Of a stretch of DNA of 16,062 bases, positions 1 to 6,982 are shown one piece after another. The notes under the pieces were generated by a model that did no database searches, was not told the origin of the DNA, and saw only the letters and a list, made by a program, of their open reading frames with translations. The translations under genes were made by a program, and so were the position numbers. Source of the stretch: Candidatus Limimorpha equi (GTDB lineage: Bacteria > Bacteroidota > Bacteroidia > Bacteroidales > F082). The stretch covers positions 1 to 16,062 of the forward strand of contig JAGHSL010000176.1 of assembly GCA_018065885.1 (NCBI GenBank), in the 5' to 3' direction. Each line of letters begins with the position of its first letter. Position 1 is the first letter of the stretch.

Positions 1-513
1 TATGTTTTGCATTGCCTCCGCAACGATGCGGCTTTCGTCCCGGAACTTGATTTCGTGATGCTCATTGATGGCAAAATCATGGGACAAATCATCTTCATGC
101 GTACCGAAATCAAGTGCGATGATGGAAAACTGCTACCCATCGTCACTGCCGGACCGCTTGCCATTGCGCCCGAATACAAACGCCAAGGCTATGGCAAGGC
201 TTTTTTGGATTATGCCCTCGCAAAAGCTACCGAAATGGGCTTCTGTGCCATTTGCTTCGAAGGCAACATTGATTTCTACAAACATTGCGGCTTCACTTTC
301 GCTTCCGAGTTCGGCATCCGCTATCACGGTCTGCCCGAAGGCGAAGATGCTTCGTTTTTCCTCTGTAAGGAACTGAAACAAGGCTATTTAAATGGCATTC
401 AGGGCGAATATGCCACGCCACAAGGCTATTTCGTCGACGAAAACGAATGTGAGGAATTTGACAAGCAGTTTCCACTAAAGGAAAAACTGCGTTTGCCGGG
501 ACAGATATTTTGA
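1..513 (+). CDS. GNAT-family N-acetyltransferase, 5'-truncated by the window edge
   Basis: This is the C-terminal 170 residues of a GCN5-related N-acetyltransferase, which would transfer an acetyl group from acetyl-CoA to an amine; the substrate is unknown. The reading frame is open from base 1 (Tyr-Val-Leu-His), so the true start lies to the left; the TTG at 7 is only the first permitted start codon inside the window. The acetyl-CoA-binding motif A is clear: a beta strand (VTAGPLAIAPEY) runs into the pyrophosphate loop RQGYGKA near visible residues 60-66. It is followed by an alpha helix and the typical 'FYKHCGF' segment of GNAT motif B. The gene ends with TGA. There is no recognisable terminator before lysS, but a separate lysS promoter lies 160 bp downstream. 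The family call is secure; the specificity is not. Confidence 0.88.
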   Translation, partial: YVLHCLRNDAAFVPELDFVMLIDGKIMGQIIFMRTEIKCDDGKLLPIVTAGPLAIAPEYKRQGYGKAFLDYALAKATEMGFCAICFEGNIDFYKHCGFTFASEFGIRYHGLPEGEDASFFLCKELKQGYLNGIQGEYATPQGYFVDENECEEFDKQFPLKEKLRLPGQIF

Positions 514-641
514 GAGAAAAATTCAAGCGACAAATGCAATTTAGCAAACAATACGAGTATAACAGAGACGCATATACTGAGGCAAAAACTATATTCATAA
601 AAAATGTACGGCGGAGGCAAAGGATTTTGCAAATTAATAAA

Positions 642-669
642 AACTCCTAACTCCCAACTCCTAACTTTT
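642..669. repeat. Heptanucleotide tandem repeat AACTCCY upstream of lysS
   Basis: Three consecutive heptamers, AACTCCT-AACTCCC-AACTCCT, run from 642 to 662, followed by a degenerate fourth unit, AACTTTT, to 669. The array ends 3 bp before the lysS -7 element, so it fills the -33 to -10 space of that promoter. Confidence 0.8.
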
Positions 670-672
670 TCC

Positions 673-680
673 TACCTTTG
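673..680 (+). promoter_or_regulatory. lysS promoter -7 element TACCTTTG
   Basis: TACCTTTG matches the Bacteroidota -7 consensus TAnnTTTG and sits 22 bp before the chosen lysS ATG. No TTG-type -33 element is found at the usual distance; that position is occupied by the AACTCCY heptamer array. Confidence 0.7.
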
Positions 681-702
681 CGCCAAATTCAATCTAAACG
701 AT

Positions 703-2415
703 ATGTTAAGCGAACAGGAACAAATCAGAAGAAATTCTTTAGCCGAATTATATAAGTTAGGCATCAATCCTTATCCGCAGGCCGCTTATCCTGTGACGGT
801 AAGTACCACGGAAATCCTTGAAAAGTTTGACGACAACAATCTTGAGCAATTTCAGGAAATCAGCATTGCCGGCCGTATCATGAGCCGCCGCATCATGGGT
901 GCTGCTTCGTTCTGCGAACTGCAAGATGCAAAAGGCCGTATCCAGCTGTATATCAAGCGTGACGAAATCTGCCTAGGCGAGGACAAGACCATGTACAACA
1001 CGGTTTTCAAACGTCTTTTGGACATTGGCGATTTCATCGGTGTGAAAGGTTTTGCATTCCGCACGCAGATGGGCGAAATCTCCGTTCACGTCAAGGAACT
1101 GACTGTTTTGAGCAAATCGCTGCGCCCGCTGCCGATTGTCAAGGAAAAGGATGGCGTTGTTTACGATGCCTTCTCTGATCCTGAATTGCGCTACCGTATG
1201 CGTTATGTCGACCTTGTGGTCAACGACAAGGTGAAGGACATTTTCATCACCCGCAGCCGCATCATCAACTCGATGCGAAACTTCTTCAACGAAAACGGAT
1301 GCCTTGAGGTTGAGACTCCTGTTCTTCAAGCCATTCCTGGCGGCGCCACCGCACGTCCATTCATCACTCATCACAACGCATTGGACATCCCGATGTATCT
1401 GCGTATCGCCGACGAGCTCTATCTGAAGCGCCTGATTGTTGGCGGCTTCGCCGGAGTCTACGAATTCTCTCGCAACTTCCGCAACGAAGGCATGGACCGC
1501 ACCCATAACCCGGAGTTCACCTGCATGGAAATCTACGTCGCCTACAAGGACTACCTCTGGATGATGGACTTCACCGAAAAGATGATCAACAGGGTGGTGA
1601 CAGAAGTGTTGGGCACCGACACCGTCAAGGTCGGCGACAACGAGATCTGTTTCAAGGCTCCTTTCAAGCGCATCACCATGATTGATTCCATCAAGGAAAA
1701 GACCGGCATTGACATTACAGGCATGGACGAAGCCCAACTGCGCGATGTGTGCAAACAACTTGATGTTGAAGTTGACGCTTCAATGGGCAAAGGCAAGCTG
1801 ATTGACGAAATTTTTGGCGCCAAGTGCGAAGGCACCTACATACAACCTACTTTCATCACCGATTATCCTGTCGAAATGTCGCCACTTTGCAAGCGTCACC
1901 GCAACAATCCTGAACTGACCGAACGTTTCGAACTGATGGTCAACGGCAAGGAACTGGCCAACGCTTACACCGAACTGAACGACCCAATCGACCAGCGCGC
2001 CCGTTTCGAAGAACAAATGAAACTCTCAGAACGCGGCGACGACGAAGCCATGTTCATCGATCAGGACTTCCTCCGTGCTTTGGAATATGGTATGCCGCCA
2101 ACCTCAGGCATGGGCATCGGCATCGACCGTTTCGTCATGCTGCTCACGGGCCAAACCACCATTCAGGAAGTGCTTTTGTTCCCAATGATGCGCCCTGAAA
2201 AAGTAAAGAAAGTCGCCACCAAGGAAGACTTCATGGCTATCGGCGTTCCAGAAGCATGGGCCGAAGTTTTGGTCAGCAATGGCTACACTTCCGTTGAGGC
2301 AATCAAGGAAGAAAAGGCTTCCGCTCTGCGCGAAAAGCTGAACGGCCTCCGCAAGAAAAACAAACTCGACATTCCGGCATTGCAGCTGGAAGATGTTGAG
2401 GCTTGGCAGAAATAA
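703..2415 (+). CDS. lysS: Lysine--tRNA ligase (class II)
   Basis: Lysyl-tRNA synthetase charges tRNA-Lys with lysine using ATP, in the cytoplasm. The start at 703 gives 570 residues beginning MLSEQEQIRRNSLAELYKLG, the usual class II LysS opening. The longer frame from 604 would add 33 residues that run through the promoter, so it is rejected. An OB-fold anticodon-binding domain covers about residues 54-140 and the class II catalytic core about 155-497. Motif 2 is FRNEGMDRTHNPEFT at 259-273, and motif 3 is GMGIGIDRFVMLL at 469-481. Residues 501-570 form a lysine- and glutamate-rich helical extension past motif 3 (AWAEVLVSNGYTSVEAIKEE), which resembles a helix-hairpin-helix-like tail; I recall similar tails in Bacteroidota LysS. 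The gene has its own promoter and is followed by a hairpin at 2436-2498. Confidence 0.97.
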   Translation: MLSEQEQIRRNSLAELYKLGINPYPQAAYPVTVSTTEILEKFDDNNLEQFQEISIAGRIMSRRIMGAASFCELQDAKGRIQLYIKRDEICLGEDKTMYNTVFKRLLDIGDFIGVKGFAFRTQMGEISVHVKELTVLSKSLRPLPIVKEKDGVVYDAFSDPELRYRMRYVDLVVNDKVKDIFITRSRIINSMRNFFNENGCLEVETPVLQAIPGGATARPFITHHNALDIPMYLRIADELYLKRLIVGGFAGVYEFSRNFRNEGMDRTHNPEFTCMEIYVAYKDYLWMMDFTEKMINRVVTEVLGTDTVKVGDNEICFKAPFKRITMIDSIKEKTGIDITGMDEAQLRDVCKQLDVEVDASMGKGKLIDEIFGAKCEGTYIQPTFITDYPVEMSPLCKRHRNNPELTERFELMVNGKELANAYTELNDPIDQRARFEEQMKLSERGDDEAMFIDQDFLRALEYGMPPTSGMGIGIDRFVMLLTGQTTIQEVLLFPMMRPEKVKKVATKEDFMAIGVPEAWAEVLVSNGYTSVEAIKEEKASALREKLNGLRKKNKLDIPALQLEDVEAWQK

Positions 2416-2435
2416 ATCCAAAAAGGATATTAAAT

Positions 2436-2504
2436 TCTCCCGCTGATCTCGTGATTTCCGCTGACTTATCTACGGAAATCCACGCTATCAGCGGGAGACT
2501 TTTT
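2436..2504 (+). terminator. Long interrupted hairpin with T-run after lysS
   Basis: The outer arms TCTCCCGCTGAT (2436-2447) and ATCAGCGGGAGA (2487-2498) are perfectly complementary over 12 bp. An inner stem pairs CGTGATTTCCG (2450-2460) with 2473-2484, with one bulged C. Five T residues follow at 2500-2504. It lies 21 bp after the lysS stop and 44 bp from the convergent receptor gene, so it probably ends lysS transcription. The same sequence belongs to a repeat family (see the next entry). Confidence 0.65.
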
Positions 2505-2542
2505 GTCGGCCTCTCTGCGTAAGTCTGCGTTATCGCGGGAGA
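2436..2542. repeat. Degenerate TCTGCG/GCGGGAGA intergenic repeat
   Basis: The intergenic space between lysS and the receptor gene is built from related short words. ATCAGCGGGAGA (2487-2498) recurs as ATC-GCGGGAGA (2532-2542), and TCTCCCGC at 2436-2443 is the inverse of both. TCTGCGTAAGTCTGCG (2513-2529) is a two-fold repeat, and CGGAAATC occurs in both orientations. A related stretch is found at 6741-6822. The repeats look like a decaying intergenic family rather than coding sequence. Confidence 0.6.
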
Positions 2543-2547
2543 CATTA

Positions 2548-5076
2548 TCAGAATTCCATCACTAATTTCAAATTAATGTATCGTGGAGTGAGATAATTAG
2601 GAACGCCGTATGACTTGTTGTCGGTGTTTTTCACCCAAGTGTATGAAATCGTGTTGTTTATGTTCAGCAAATTGAAGACTTCGAAGCTCACAAACATATT
2701 CTTGACATAGTTGAGCGGATTGCCTTTTTTGAAGCTGCTGCCTTCATAAATGAGTTGTTTGCTGAAGCCGATGTCGACACGGCGGTAAGTATTGAATTTT
2801 CCGGCAGGATAATAGAAATCAGAATTGTTTGCATTGACGGGCAAGCCCGTCCCGAATGTCAAAGTCATGTTGACGTGCCAAGTCGGAGCCATTGGAATAT
2901 AATCCTGGAAGAAAAGAGAAAAACTCAGCAACTGATTGGAAGGGCGGTCGTGCCATCCCAAAGCAATGGTGTCGGCGACGGCAGCATCGGAATGGTTGTA
3001 GAATGGCAGCTTTTTCCCTTCACTGTCAACAAGATAATAATCGCCCTGTATGTCTTCTTGCGTCTTCATCAGCGAAAGGCTTGCCCAACTGTCGATGCCT
3101 TTCACAAACTCGCCATTCACCTTTAGGTCGATGCCAGTCGCGTATGCTTTTGCCGATTGGTCGGCGTAATAGCGGATTTTCACGTTGTCGATGTCGTAAG
3201 GAATTACATGGGTGAAATACTTGAAATAGGCCTCCGAAGTCAGGATGAAAGGACGGTTCCAGGCGCGGAACTTGAAATCGTTGCCCAAAACAATCTGATA
3301 GGAACGTTGCGCTTTTGAATCGGCAAACAAGGTCCCGTCGCGCTTACGGATTTCGCGATAGAATGGCGTTTGGTGATAAACGCCTCCCGAAAGCCTGTAA
3401 ACCAACTCCTGGCCTTCCAAACTCGGACGATAGGCGATGCCCGCACGTGGACTGACATAAACTTTCTTATTATAACCCCAGTAATTGGCACGCAGACCGC
3501 CTGTAATGACAAATTCACCGTCGTCATTGCAAGGAATTGTCCATGAATTCTGAACAAATCCATCTAAATTGTTGATGGAAAGCAGGTTGTGTGATTTATA
3601 AGTTGTGTTTACATCCAAATCCGGCAGCAGATTCAGATTCTGAGGATTACCAATTGAATCATGTGGATGCGGCAAGCTGTAACCAGCCGAATCAATCATC
3701 TGCCATTCATCCACGATGTCGTCAACTTCCTGATGCTGGAAACGCAAGCCCCATTTCATCAAGCTGTTGCCAAAAGCGTATGTTCCCTTGTGGTCGAAAT
3801 TATAGACTTGGGCATAGAAAGCGTTACGGGCGTGTTTGATATGTTTGCCGACATCGTTATAAACCATGACTTCGCCAGAAGTCTCTGAACCCAAACTGAG
3901 GTCGCGTTCACCGAGAAAATACCAACCTGTAATGTCGTATGTTTCGGTTTCGTAAGTCGAATAGGCAGAAGCTATCAGCTTGAGATTCAAATTATTATTA
4001 GGTTTGTAGGTCAAGGTCATGGCACCAAGGCCCGTTGTGTAGTCATCGGTTTCCTTGCCGTCGAAATTGATTTTCAGGCGCATCGCCTGATTGATGGTTC
4101 CAAAATCTGTTTCACCGGATTCGGGCCTTAATGCATATTGGTTCTTTGAGTAATAGCCCAAAAACGACAATTCCCATTTTGCATTGAAATTGTAGTTCAG
4201 TAAGGCTTGAGCATCGGCGAAGTTCGGATGATAGGACCCTTTTGTGTCCATCAGGCTCAAGGCAAGCGCCGTGTTTTTGTAGCGTGCTCCGACGAGATAA
4301 CTGAATTTTTCGTTTTTCGTGGCACCTTCAACATGGGCTTCAGCGCCTAACATACTCAAAGTCAATGAGCCAGCTGTTTCTCTTGGCCTTTTGTAAGTGA
4401 CATCCAAAACCGATGACATTTTGTCGCCATACTCCACCGAAAATCCGCCGGCGGAAAACTCGATGTTTGAGACCAGACTTGAATTGACAAAGCTCAGCCC
4501 TTCCTGCTGCCCCGAACCAACCAGAAAAGGCCTGTAAATCTCAATGCCGTTGACGTAAATCAAGTTTTCATCGAAATTGCCGCCGCGCACCGTATATTGC
4601 GAACTCATTTCGTTGTTCGAAGTCACACCCGGCAAGGTTTTTATTAGATTTTCAATGCCGCCGCCCATTGATGGGAGGAGGGTAACTTGTTTTGCATCCA
4701 AGCGCGTTAGGCTTGAGGCATCGACAGCGCGGTCGCTGATGACGGCATCGGGCAGGTTCTGGGCCGTTGAGGTTAAAATTATGTCAAGTTTGCGTTTTTC
4801 GTCTGATTTCAGGTTGATAAATTCCTTTTTCTGTTCGTATCCGATGTAGGAAAAAACAATTTCCCAAGTGCTGTCGCAAGGTAAAGTTAGTTCATAATAT
4901 CCTCTCGCATTGGTTGTTACGCCGAATGTTGAGCCAGGCACAGCCACATTTGCCAAATCAATAGGGGTTTTCTTTTCGTCGGTCACTTTGCCGTAAATCA
5001 TACCCGTCTGCTTTTGTTGGGCAAAGGCGAAACAAGTTGAAAGCAGCAGTGCTATTAATAATAGGTGTTTACGCAT
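2548..5076 (-). CDS. TonB-dependent outer-membrane receptor with carboxypeptidase-regulatory-like domain
   Basis: This is an 842-residue outer-membrane transporter that would import a ligand using energy from TonB-ExbBD. The start at 5076 places a signal peptide (MRKHLLLIALLLSTCFAFAQ) at residues 1-20. The longer frame from 5118 would begin inside the T-run of the rpmB terminator and is rejected. A CarboxypepD_reg-like beta-sandwich spans about 26-103 (IYGKVTDEKKTPIDLANVAV and TTNARGYYELTLP). The plug spans about 121-230 and includes IENLIKTLPGV and the YTVRGGNFDENLIYVNGIEI stretch. The rest is a barrel ending in a terminal aromatic residue (VMEF). It does not look SusC-like, and no susD partner lies beside it, so a polysaccharide-utilisation role is not supported. 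The substrate is unknown. No TAnnTTTG promoter is visible between the rpmB terminator and the start. Confidence 0.93.
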   Translation of the reverse strand: MRKHLLLIALLLSTCFAFAQQKQTGMIYGKVTDEKKTPIDLANVAVPGSTFGVTTNARGYYELTLPCDSTWEIVFSYIGYEQKKEFINLKSDEKRKLDIILTSTAQNLPDAVISDRAVDASSLTRLDAKQVTLLPSMGGGIENLIKTLPGVTSNNEMSSQYTVRGGNFDENLIYVNGIEIYRPFLVGSGQQEGLSFVNSSLVSNIEFSAGGFSVEYGDKMSSVLDVTYKRPRETAGSLTLSMLGAEAHVEGATKNEKFSYLVGARYKNTALALSLMDTKGSYHPNFADAQALLNYNFNAKWELSFLGYYSKNQYALRPESGETDFGTINQAMRLKINFDGKETDDYTTGLGAMTLTYKPNNNLNLKLIASAYSTYETETYDITGWYFLGERDLSLGSETSGEVMVYNDVGKHIKHARNAFYAQVYNFDHKGTYAFGNSLMKWGLRFQHQEVDDIVDEWQMIDSAGYSLPHPHDSIGNPQNLNLLPDLDVNTTYKSHNLLSINNLDGFVQNSWTIPCNDDGEFVITGGLRANYWGYNKKVYVSPRAGIAYRPSLEGQELVYRLSGGVYHQTPFYREIRKRDGTLFADSKAQRSYQIVLGNDFKFRAWNRPFILTSEAYFKYFTHVIPYDIDNVKIRYYADQSAKAYATGIDLKVNGEFVKGIDSWASLSLMKTQEDIQGDYYLVDSEGKKLPFYNHSDAAVADTIALGWHDRPSNQLLSFSLFFQDYIPMAPTWHVNMTLTFGTGLPVNANNSDFYYPAGKFNTYRRVDIGFSKQLIYEGSSFKKGNPLNYVKNMFVSFEVFNLLNINNTISYTWVKNTDNKSYGVPNYLTPRYINLKLVMEF

Positions 5077-5116
5077 ATTGAGATAACTTTGATTTGGCTG
5101 GAATATTGTTTCAAAC

Positions 5117-5146
5117 AAAAAAAGCCGCTGCGCAACGCACAGCAGC
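5117..5146 (-). terminator. Intrinsic terminator of rpmB
   Basis: Read on the minus strand, GCTGCTGTG and CGCAGCGGC form a continuous 9-bp stem (two G-T wobbles) closed by a CGTTG loop, and seven T residues follow directly (5123 down to 5117). It lies 26 bp after the rpmB stop and 40 bp before the receptor start. Confidence 0.88.
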
Positions 5147-5172
5147 TATATTTTTTCAGTTCACATTCGGGT

Positions 5173-5415
5173 TTACCAACGGTTTAAGTTACCCTTTTCG
5201 GAGGCGTCCATGATAGCGGCATAAATGCCCTTCTTGTTGATGGTGCGCAGACCAGCTGCGGAAACCTTCAGTACAACCCATTCATCCCATTCCGGAACGT
5301 AGAACTTCTTGATTTTCAGATTAGGTTCGAATGTTCTCTTGGTTCTCTTGTTTGAGTGAGAAACGTTGTTACCAGTAATCGTCTTTTTACCTGTAATTTG
5401 ACAAATTTTTGACAT
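5173..5415 (-). CDS. rpmB: 50S ribosomal protein L28
   Basis: L28 is a protein of the large ribosomal subunit. The start at 5415 gives 80 residues beginning MSKICQITGKKTITGNNVSH, a strongly conserved L28 N-terminus. The longer frame to 5625 would add 70 residues translated through the promoter region and is rejected. The body shows SNKRTKRTF, the WVVLKVSAAGLRTI core and a basic C-terminus. Only one Cys (residue 5) is present, so it is the zinc-free type. Two TAnnTTTG elements lie upstream and a strong terminator lies downstream, so it appears to be a single-gene transcript. In many Bacteroidota, as I recall, rpmB is followed by rpmG and a small DUF4295 gene; neither follows here. Confidence 0.97.
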   Translation of the reverse strand: MSKICQITGKKTITGNNVSHSNKRTKRTFEPNLKIKKFYVPEWDEWVVLKVSAAGLRTINKKGIYAAIMDASEKGNLNRW

Positions 5416-5464
5416 GACTCTATTCCTTTTATAATTAACAATTGCCTTTTTCCAAAAGGGACTG

Positions 5465-5493
5465 CAAAAGTACGCTTTTTTTCGATACCACAA
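5465..5493 (-). promoter_or_regulatory. Proximal rpmB promoter (TTG-N18-TACTTTTG)
   Basis: On the minus strand TACTTTTG (5472-5465) fits the Bacteroidota -7 element. A TTG (5493-5491) lies exactly 18 nt upstream, matching a -33 element. The -7 box ends about 50 nt before the rpmB start codon. Confidence 0.78.
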
Positions 5494-5515
5494 TCCCCTA
5501 TCTTCAAAAATCGCG

Positions 5516-5523
5516 CAAAAGTA
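5516..5523 (-). promoter_or_regulatory. Possible distal rpmB promoter TACTTTTG
   Basis: A second minus-strand TACTTTTG followed by GC lies 51 bp upstream of the proximal one. No clear TTG is found 18 nt before it, so it may be a weaker second promoter or chance. Confidence 0.45.
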
Positions 5524-5692
5524 GGAAAATTTTTGAAACGTATTGACTTTGGACAAGAAATTAATGTTGATTGGTCTGTTGAAAAATCGCAAATGACCGT
5601 AAATGAGCCGATAAACCATGTTCAAAAAACATTTATCAGATTATTTGTGACAATTTGCGTTTCGTCTTTTTCCTGCAAGCCGAATTAAATCC

Positions 5693-5700
5693 TATCTTTG
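5693..5700 (+). promoter_or_regulatory. Promoter -7 element TATCTTTG for the slyD-like/gtrA operon
   Basis: TATCTTTG followed by CAG lies 24 bp before the chosen ATG at 5725. No clear -33 TTG is present at the N18 spacing seen elsewhere in the window. Confidence 0.68.
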
Positions 5701-5724
5701 CAGTCCAAAACGACACAATTTAAA

Positions 5725-6291
5725 ATGAAAATTGAAGATTTAAAGGTTGGAAAACTGGTTTATACCATTCAGGCTGACAATGCCGACGGCGAGATTTTGG
5801 AAAGTGCCACCGAAGAGAAACCGCGTGTGATGATGTTTGGCGTTGGCCGTATCATGAAGAGTTTTTCCGATGGCTTGCGAGGTTTGGAAGCCGGTGATTC
5901 ATTTGCCTTTACCATTTCGCCTGATCAGGCTTTCGGCTGGCACGACGACGAAAAAGTGATGGATGCTCCACTTGGCATTTTTATGGAAGACGGAATAATC
6001 CGAGAAGATTTGCTCGTGGTCGGCAATGTTATCAAATTGCAAGATAAGGATGGCCATCCTTTCGATGGAAAGATTATGGAAATTTTTGAAGATCATGTCG
6101 TTATGGATTTCAATCATCCTTTGGCGGGTCACAGTCTGTTTGTGAAAGGCAAGGTCTTGGAAGTCAGGGAGCCCACGATTCAGGAAATGGATGAGGAAGT
6201 GGAATATCGGAAAAATCATGGGCATCATTGCCATCATCATCACGAACACGGCCATTCCTGTGATGGCGGAAACTGCGACTCATGTCATTAA
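5725..6291 (+). CDS. slyD: FKBP-type peptidyl-prolyl cis-trans isomerase, SlyD-like, with His/Cys metal-binding tail
   Basis: This is a 188-residue cytoplasmic proline isomerase and chaperone of the SlyD type. The split FKBP domain covers about residues 1-70 (LKVGKLVYTIQA, GLRGLEAGDSFAFTISPDQAFG) and 128-150 (DFNHPLAGHSLFVKGKVLEV). Between them is an insert-in-flap chaperone domain at about 75-125. From residue 165 the tail has ten His and four Cys in 24 residues. That resembles the nickel- and metal-binding tail of E. coli SlyD, which serves hydrogenase maturation there; no hydrogenase gene is visible here, so the tail may only buffer metal. The ATG at 5725 follows the promoter; the TTG at 5698 lies inside the -7 box and is rejected. 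The gtrA-like gene starts 3 bp after the stop, so the two are co-transcribed. Confidence 0.94.
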   Translation: MKIEDLKVGKLVYTIQADNADGEILESATEEKPRVMMFGVGRIMKSFSDGLRGLEAGDSFAFTISPDQAFGWHDDEKVMDAPLGIFMEDGIIREDLLVVGNVIKLQDKDGHPFDGKIMEIFEDHVVMDFNHPLAGHSLFVKGKVLEVREPTIQEMDEEVEYRKNHGHHCHHHHEHGHSCDGGNCDSCH

Positions 6292-6294
6292 AAC

Positions 6295-6696
6295 ATGAAA
6301 CAAAGTCTTAGAAAACTATATAAAAAGTTCAGGAAACTAATCCTTTATGCTGTTTTTGGAATAGTCAGTACGGGATTGGAGTTTGGCATTTTTAGCATTT
6401 TGCTCCAATCAATGTCCTATCAGTGGGCCAATGTCATTGGATTTCATGCTGGCATTATCAGCAGTTTTTTCCTGAATAGAAAATACAATTTCAAAGTCAA
6501 GGACAATCCTGTTTCGCGTTTCCTGGTTTTTTATGGCATTCAGCTTATAGGGCTGTTAATCAGTTCATTGGTTCTGATGTTCTTTATTGAGAATTTGGGA
6601 TGGGACAAGCTGGTTGCCAAGGCTTTGTCAATTCTTATTGTCGCCCTTCTTCTTTTTGAGCTTAATAACCTGATTACATTCAGGAGGAAAAGATAA
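6295..6696 (+). CDS. GtrA-family membrane protein
   Basis: This is a 133-residue integral membrane protein with a basic N-terminus (MKQSLRKLYKKFRK) and four predicted transmembrane segments at about 15-38, 43-62, 75-98 and 105-123. The layout, length and short conserved patches (SFFLNRKYNFK after segment 2, FELNNLITFRRKR at the end) fit the GtrA family. Members of that family help move polyprenyl-linked sugars or assist cell-surface polysaccharide synthesis. No glycosyltransferase partner is present next to it, so the substrate cannot be inferred. It starts 3 bp after the isomerase stop and clearly depends on that gene's promoter. Confidence 0.85.
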   Translation: MKQSLRKLYKKFRKLILYAVFGIVSTGLEFGIFSILLQSMSYQWANVIGFHAGIISSFFLNRKYNFKVKDNPVSRFLVFYGIQLIGLLISSLVLMFFIENLGWDKLVAKALSILIVALLLFELNNLITFRRKR

Positions 6697-6740
6697 ATTA
6701 AGTAACAGTGTGTCAATTCATTCGCTTGCGCATTCAAAAT

Positions 6741-6822
6741 TTCTGTGCAATCTGTAAAATCTATAGTTTATTGATAATCAGTATAATCTGCGGAAATCAG
6801 CGGTTAAAAAACATAGTTTATT
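6741..6822. repeat. Degenerate ATCTGCGGAAATCAGCGG intergenic repeat
   Basis: This non-coding stretch contains TCTGTGCAATCTGTAAAATC, then AATCAGTATAATCTGCGG and AAATCAGCGGTTAAAA. The words ATAGTTTATT at 6763-6772 and 6813-6822 form a direct repeat around the second part. The CGGAAATC and CAGCGG words link it to the repeat after lysS at 2436-2542. The rest of the 286-bp gap (6697-6982) holds only the phosphatase promoter. Confidence 0.5.
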
Positions 6823-6855
6823 CCTTGAAAGACTTCTGTCCGTCAGATTAATTGT

Positions 6856-6863
6856 TACCTTTG
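6856..6863 (+). promoter_or_regulatory. Promoter -7 element TACCTTTG for the acid phosphatase gene
   Basis: TACCTTTG followed by CCGC matches TAnnTTTG. It lies about 120 bp upstream of the chosen start, leaving an unusually long untranslated leader. No N18-spaced TTG is visible. Confidence 0.6.
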
Positions 6864-6982
6864 CCGCACCTTTTGTGAAGCAGTTCCCATCAGGCTTTCC
6901 GCATGCTAAGTTTTAGACTGAAATTGCAGTTTGGCCTGCGGAATCAAGGATGATATCAATTTTTGCAAACCAATTCAACACC

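Larger units (their letters stand above)
5416..5724. other. Divergent rpmB / slyD-like intergenic region
   Basis: This 309-bp gap has no convincing gene. It holds two candidate minus-strand promoters for rpmB and one plus-strand promoter for the isomerase. It also holds a weak interrupted hairpin at 5610-5637 (GATAA...TTATC outside, ATGTT-CAAAA-AACAT inside) whose role is unclear. The sequence is AT-rich. Confidence 0.7.

Noticed and set aside
604..702. 33-residue N-terminal extension of LysS
   Set aside because: It would be translated from DNA upstream of and through the -7 promoter element, and the normal LysS N-terminus starts at 703.
973..1758. 261-codon minus-strand ORF inside lysS
   Set aside because: It is fully antisense to a well-conserved gene, has His/Val/Asp-rich composition typical of an antisense shadow, and shows no family motif or promoter.
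2548..5076. Receptor considered as a SusC in a polysaccharide utilisation locus
   Set aside because: No susD, glycoside hydrolase or hybrid two-component gene is adjacent, and the neighbours are lysS and rpmB.
5416..5625. 70-residue N-terminal extension of L28
   Set aside because: It covers both rpmB promoter candidates, and L28 proteins start at the MSKICQITGKK position.
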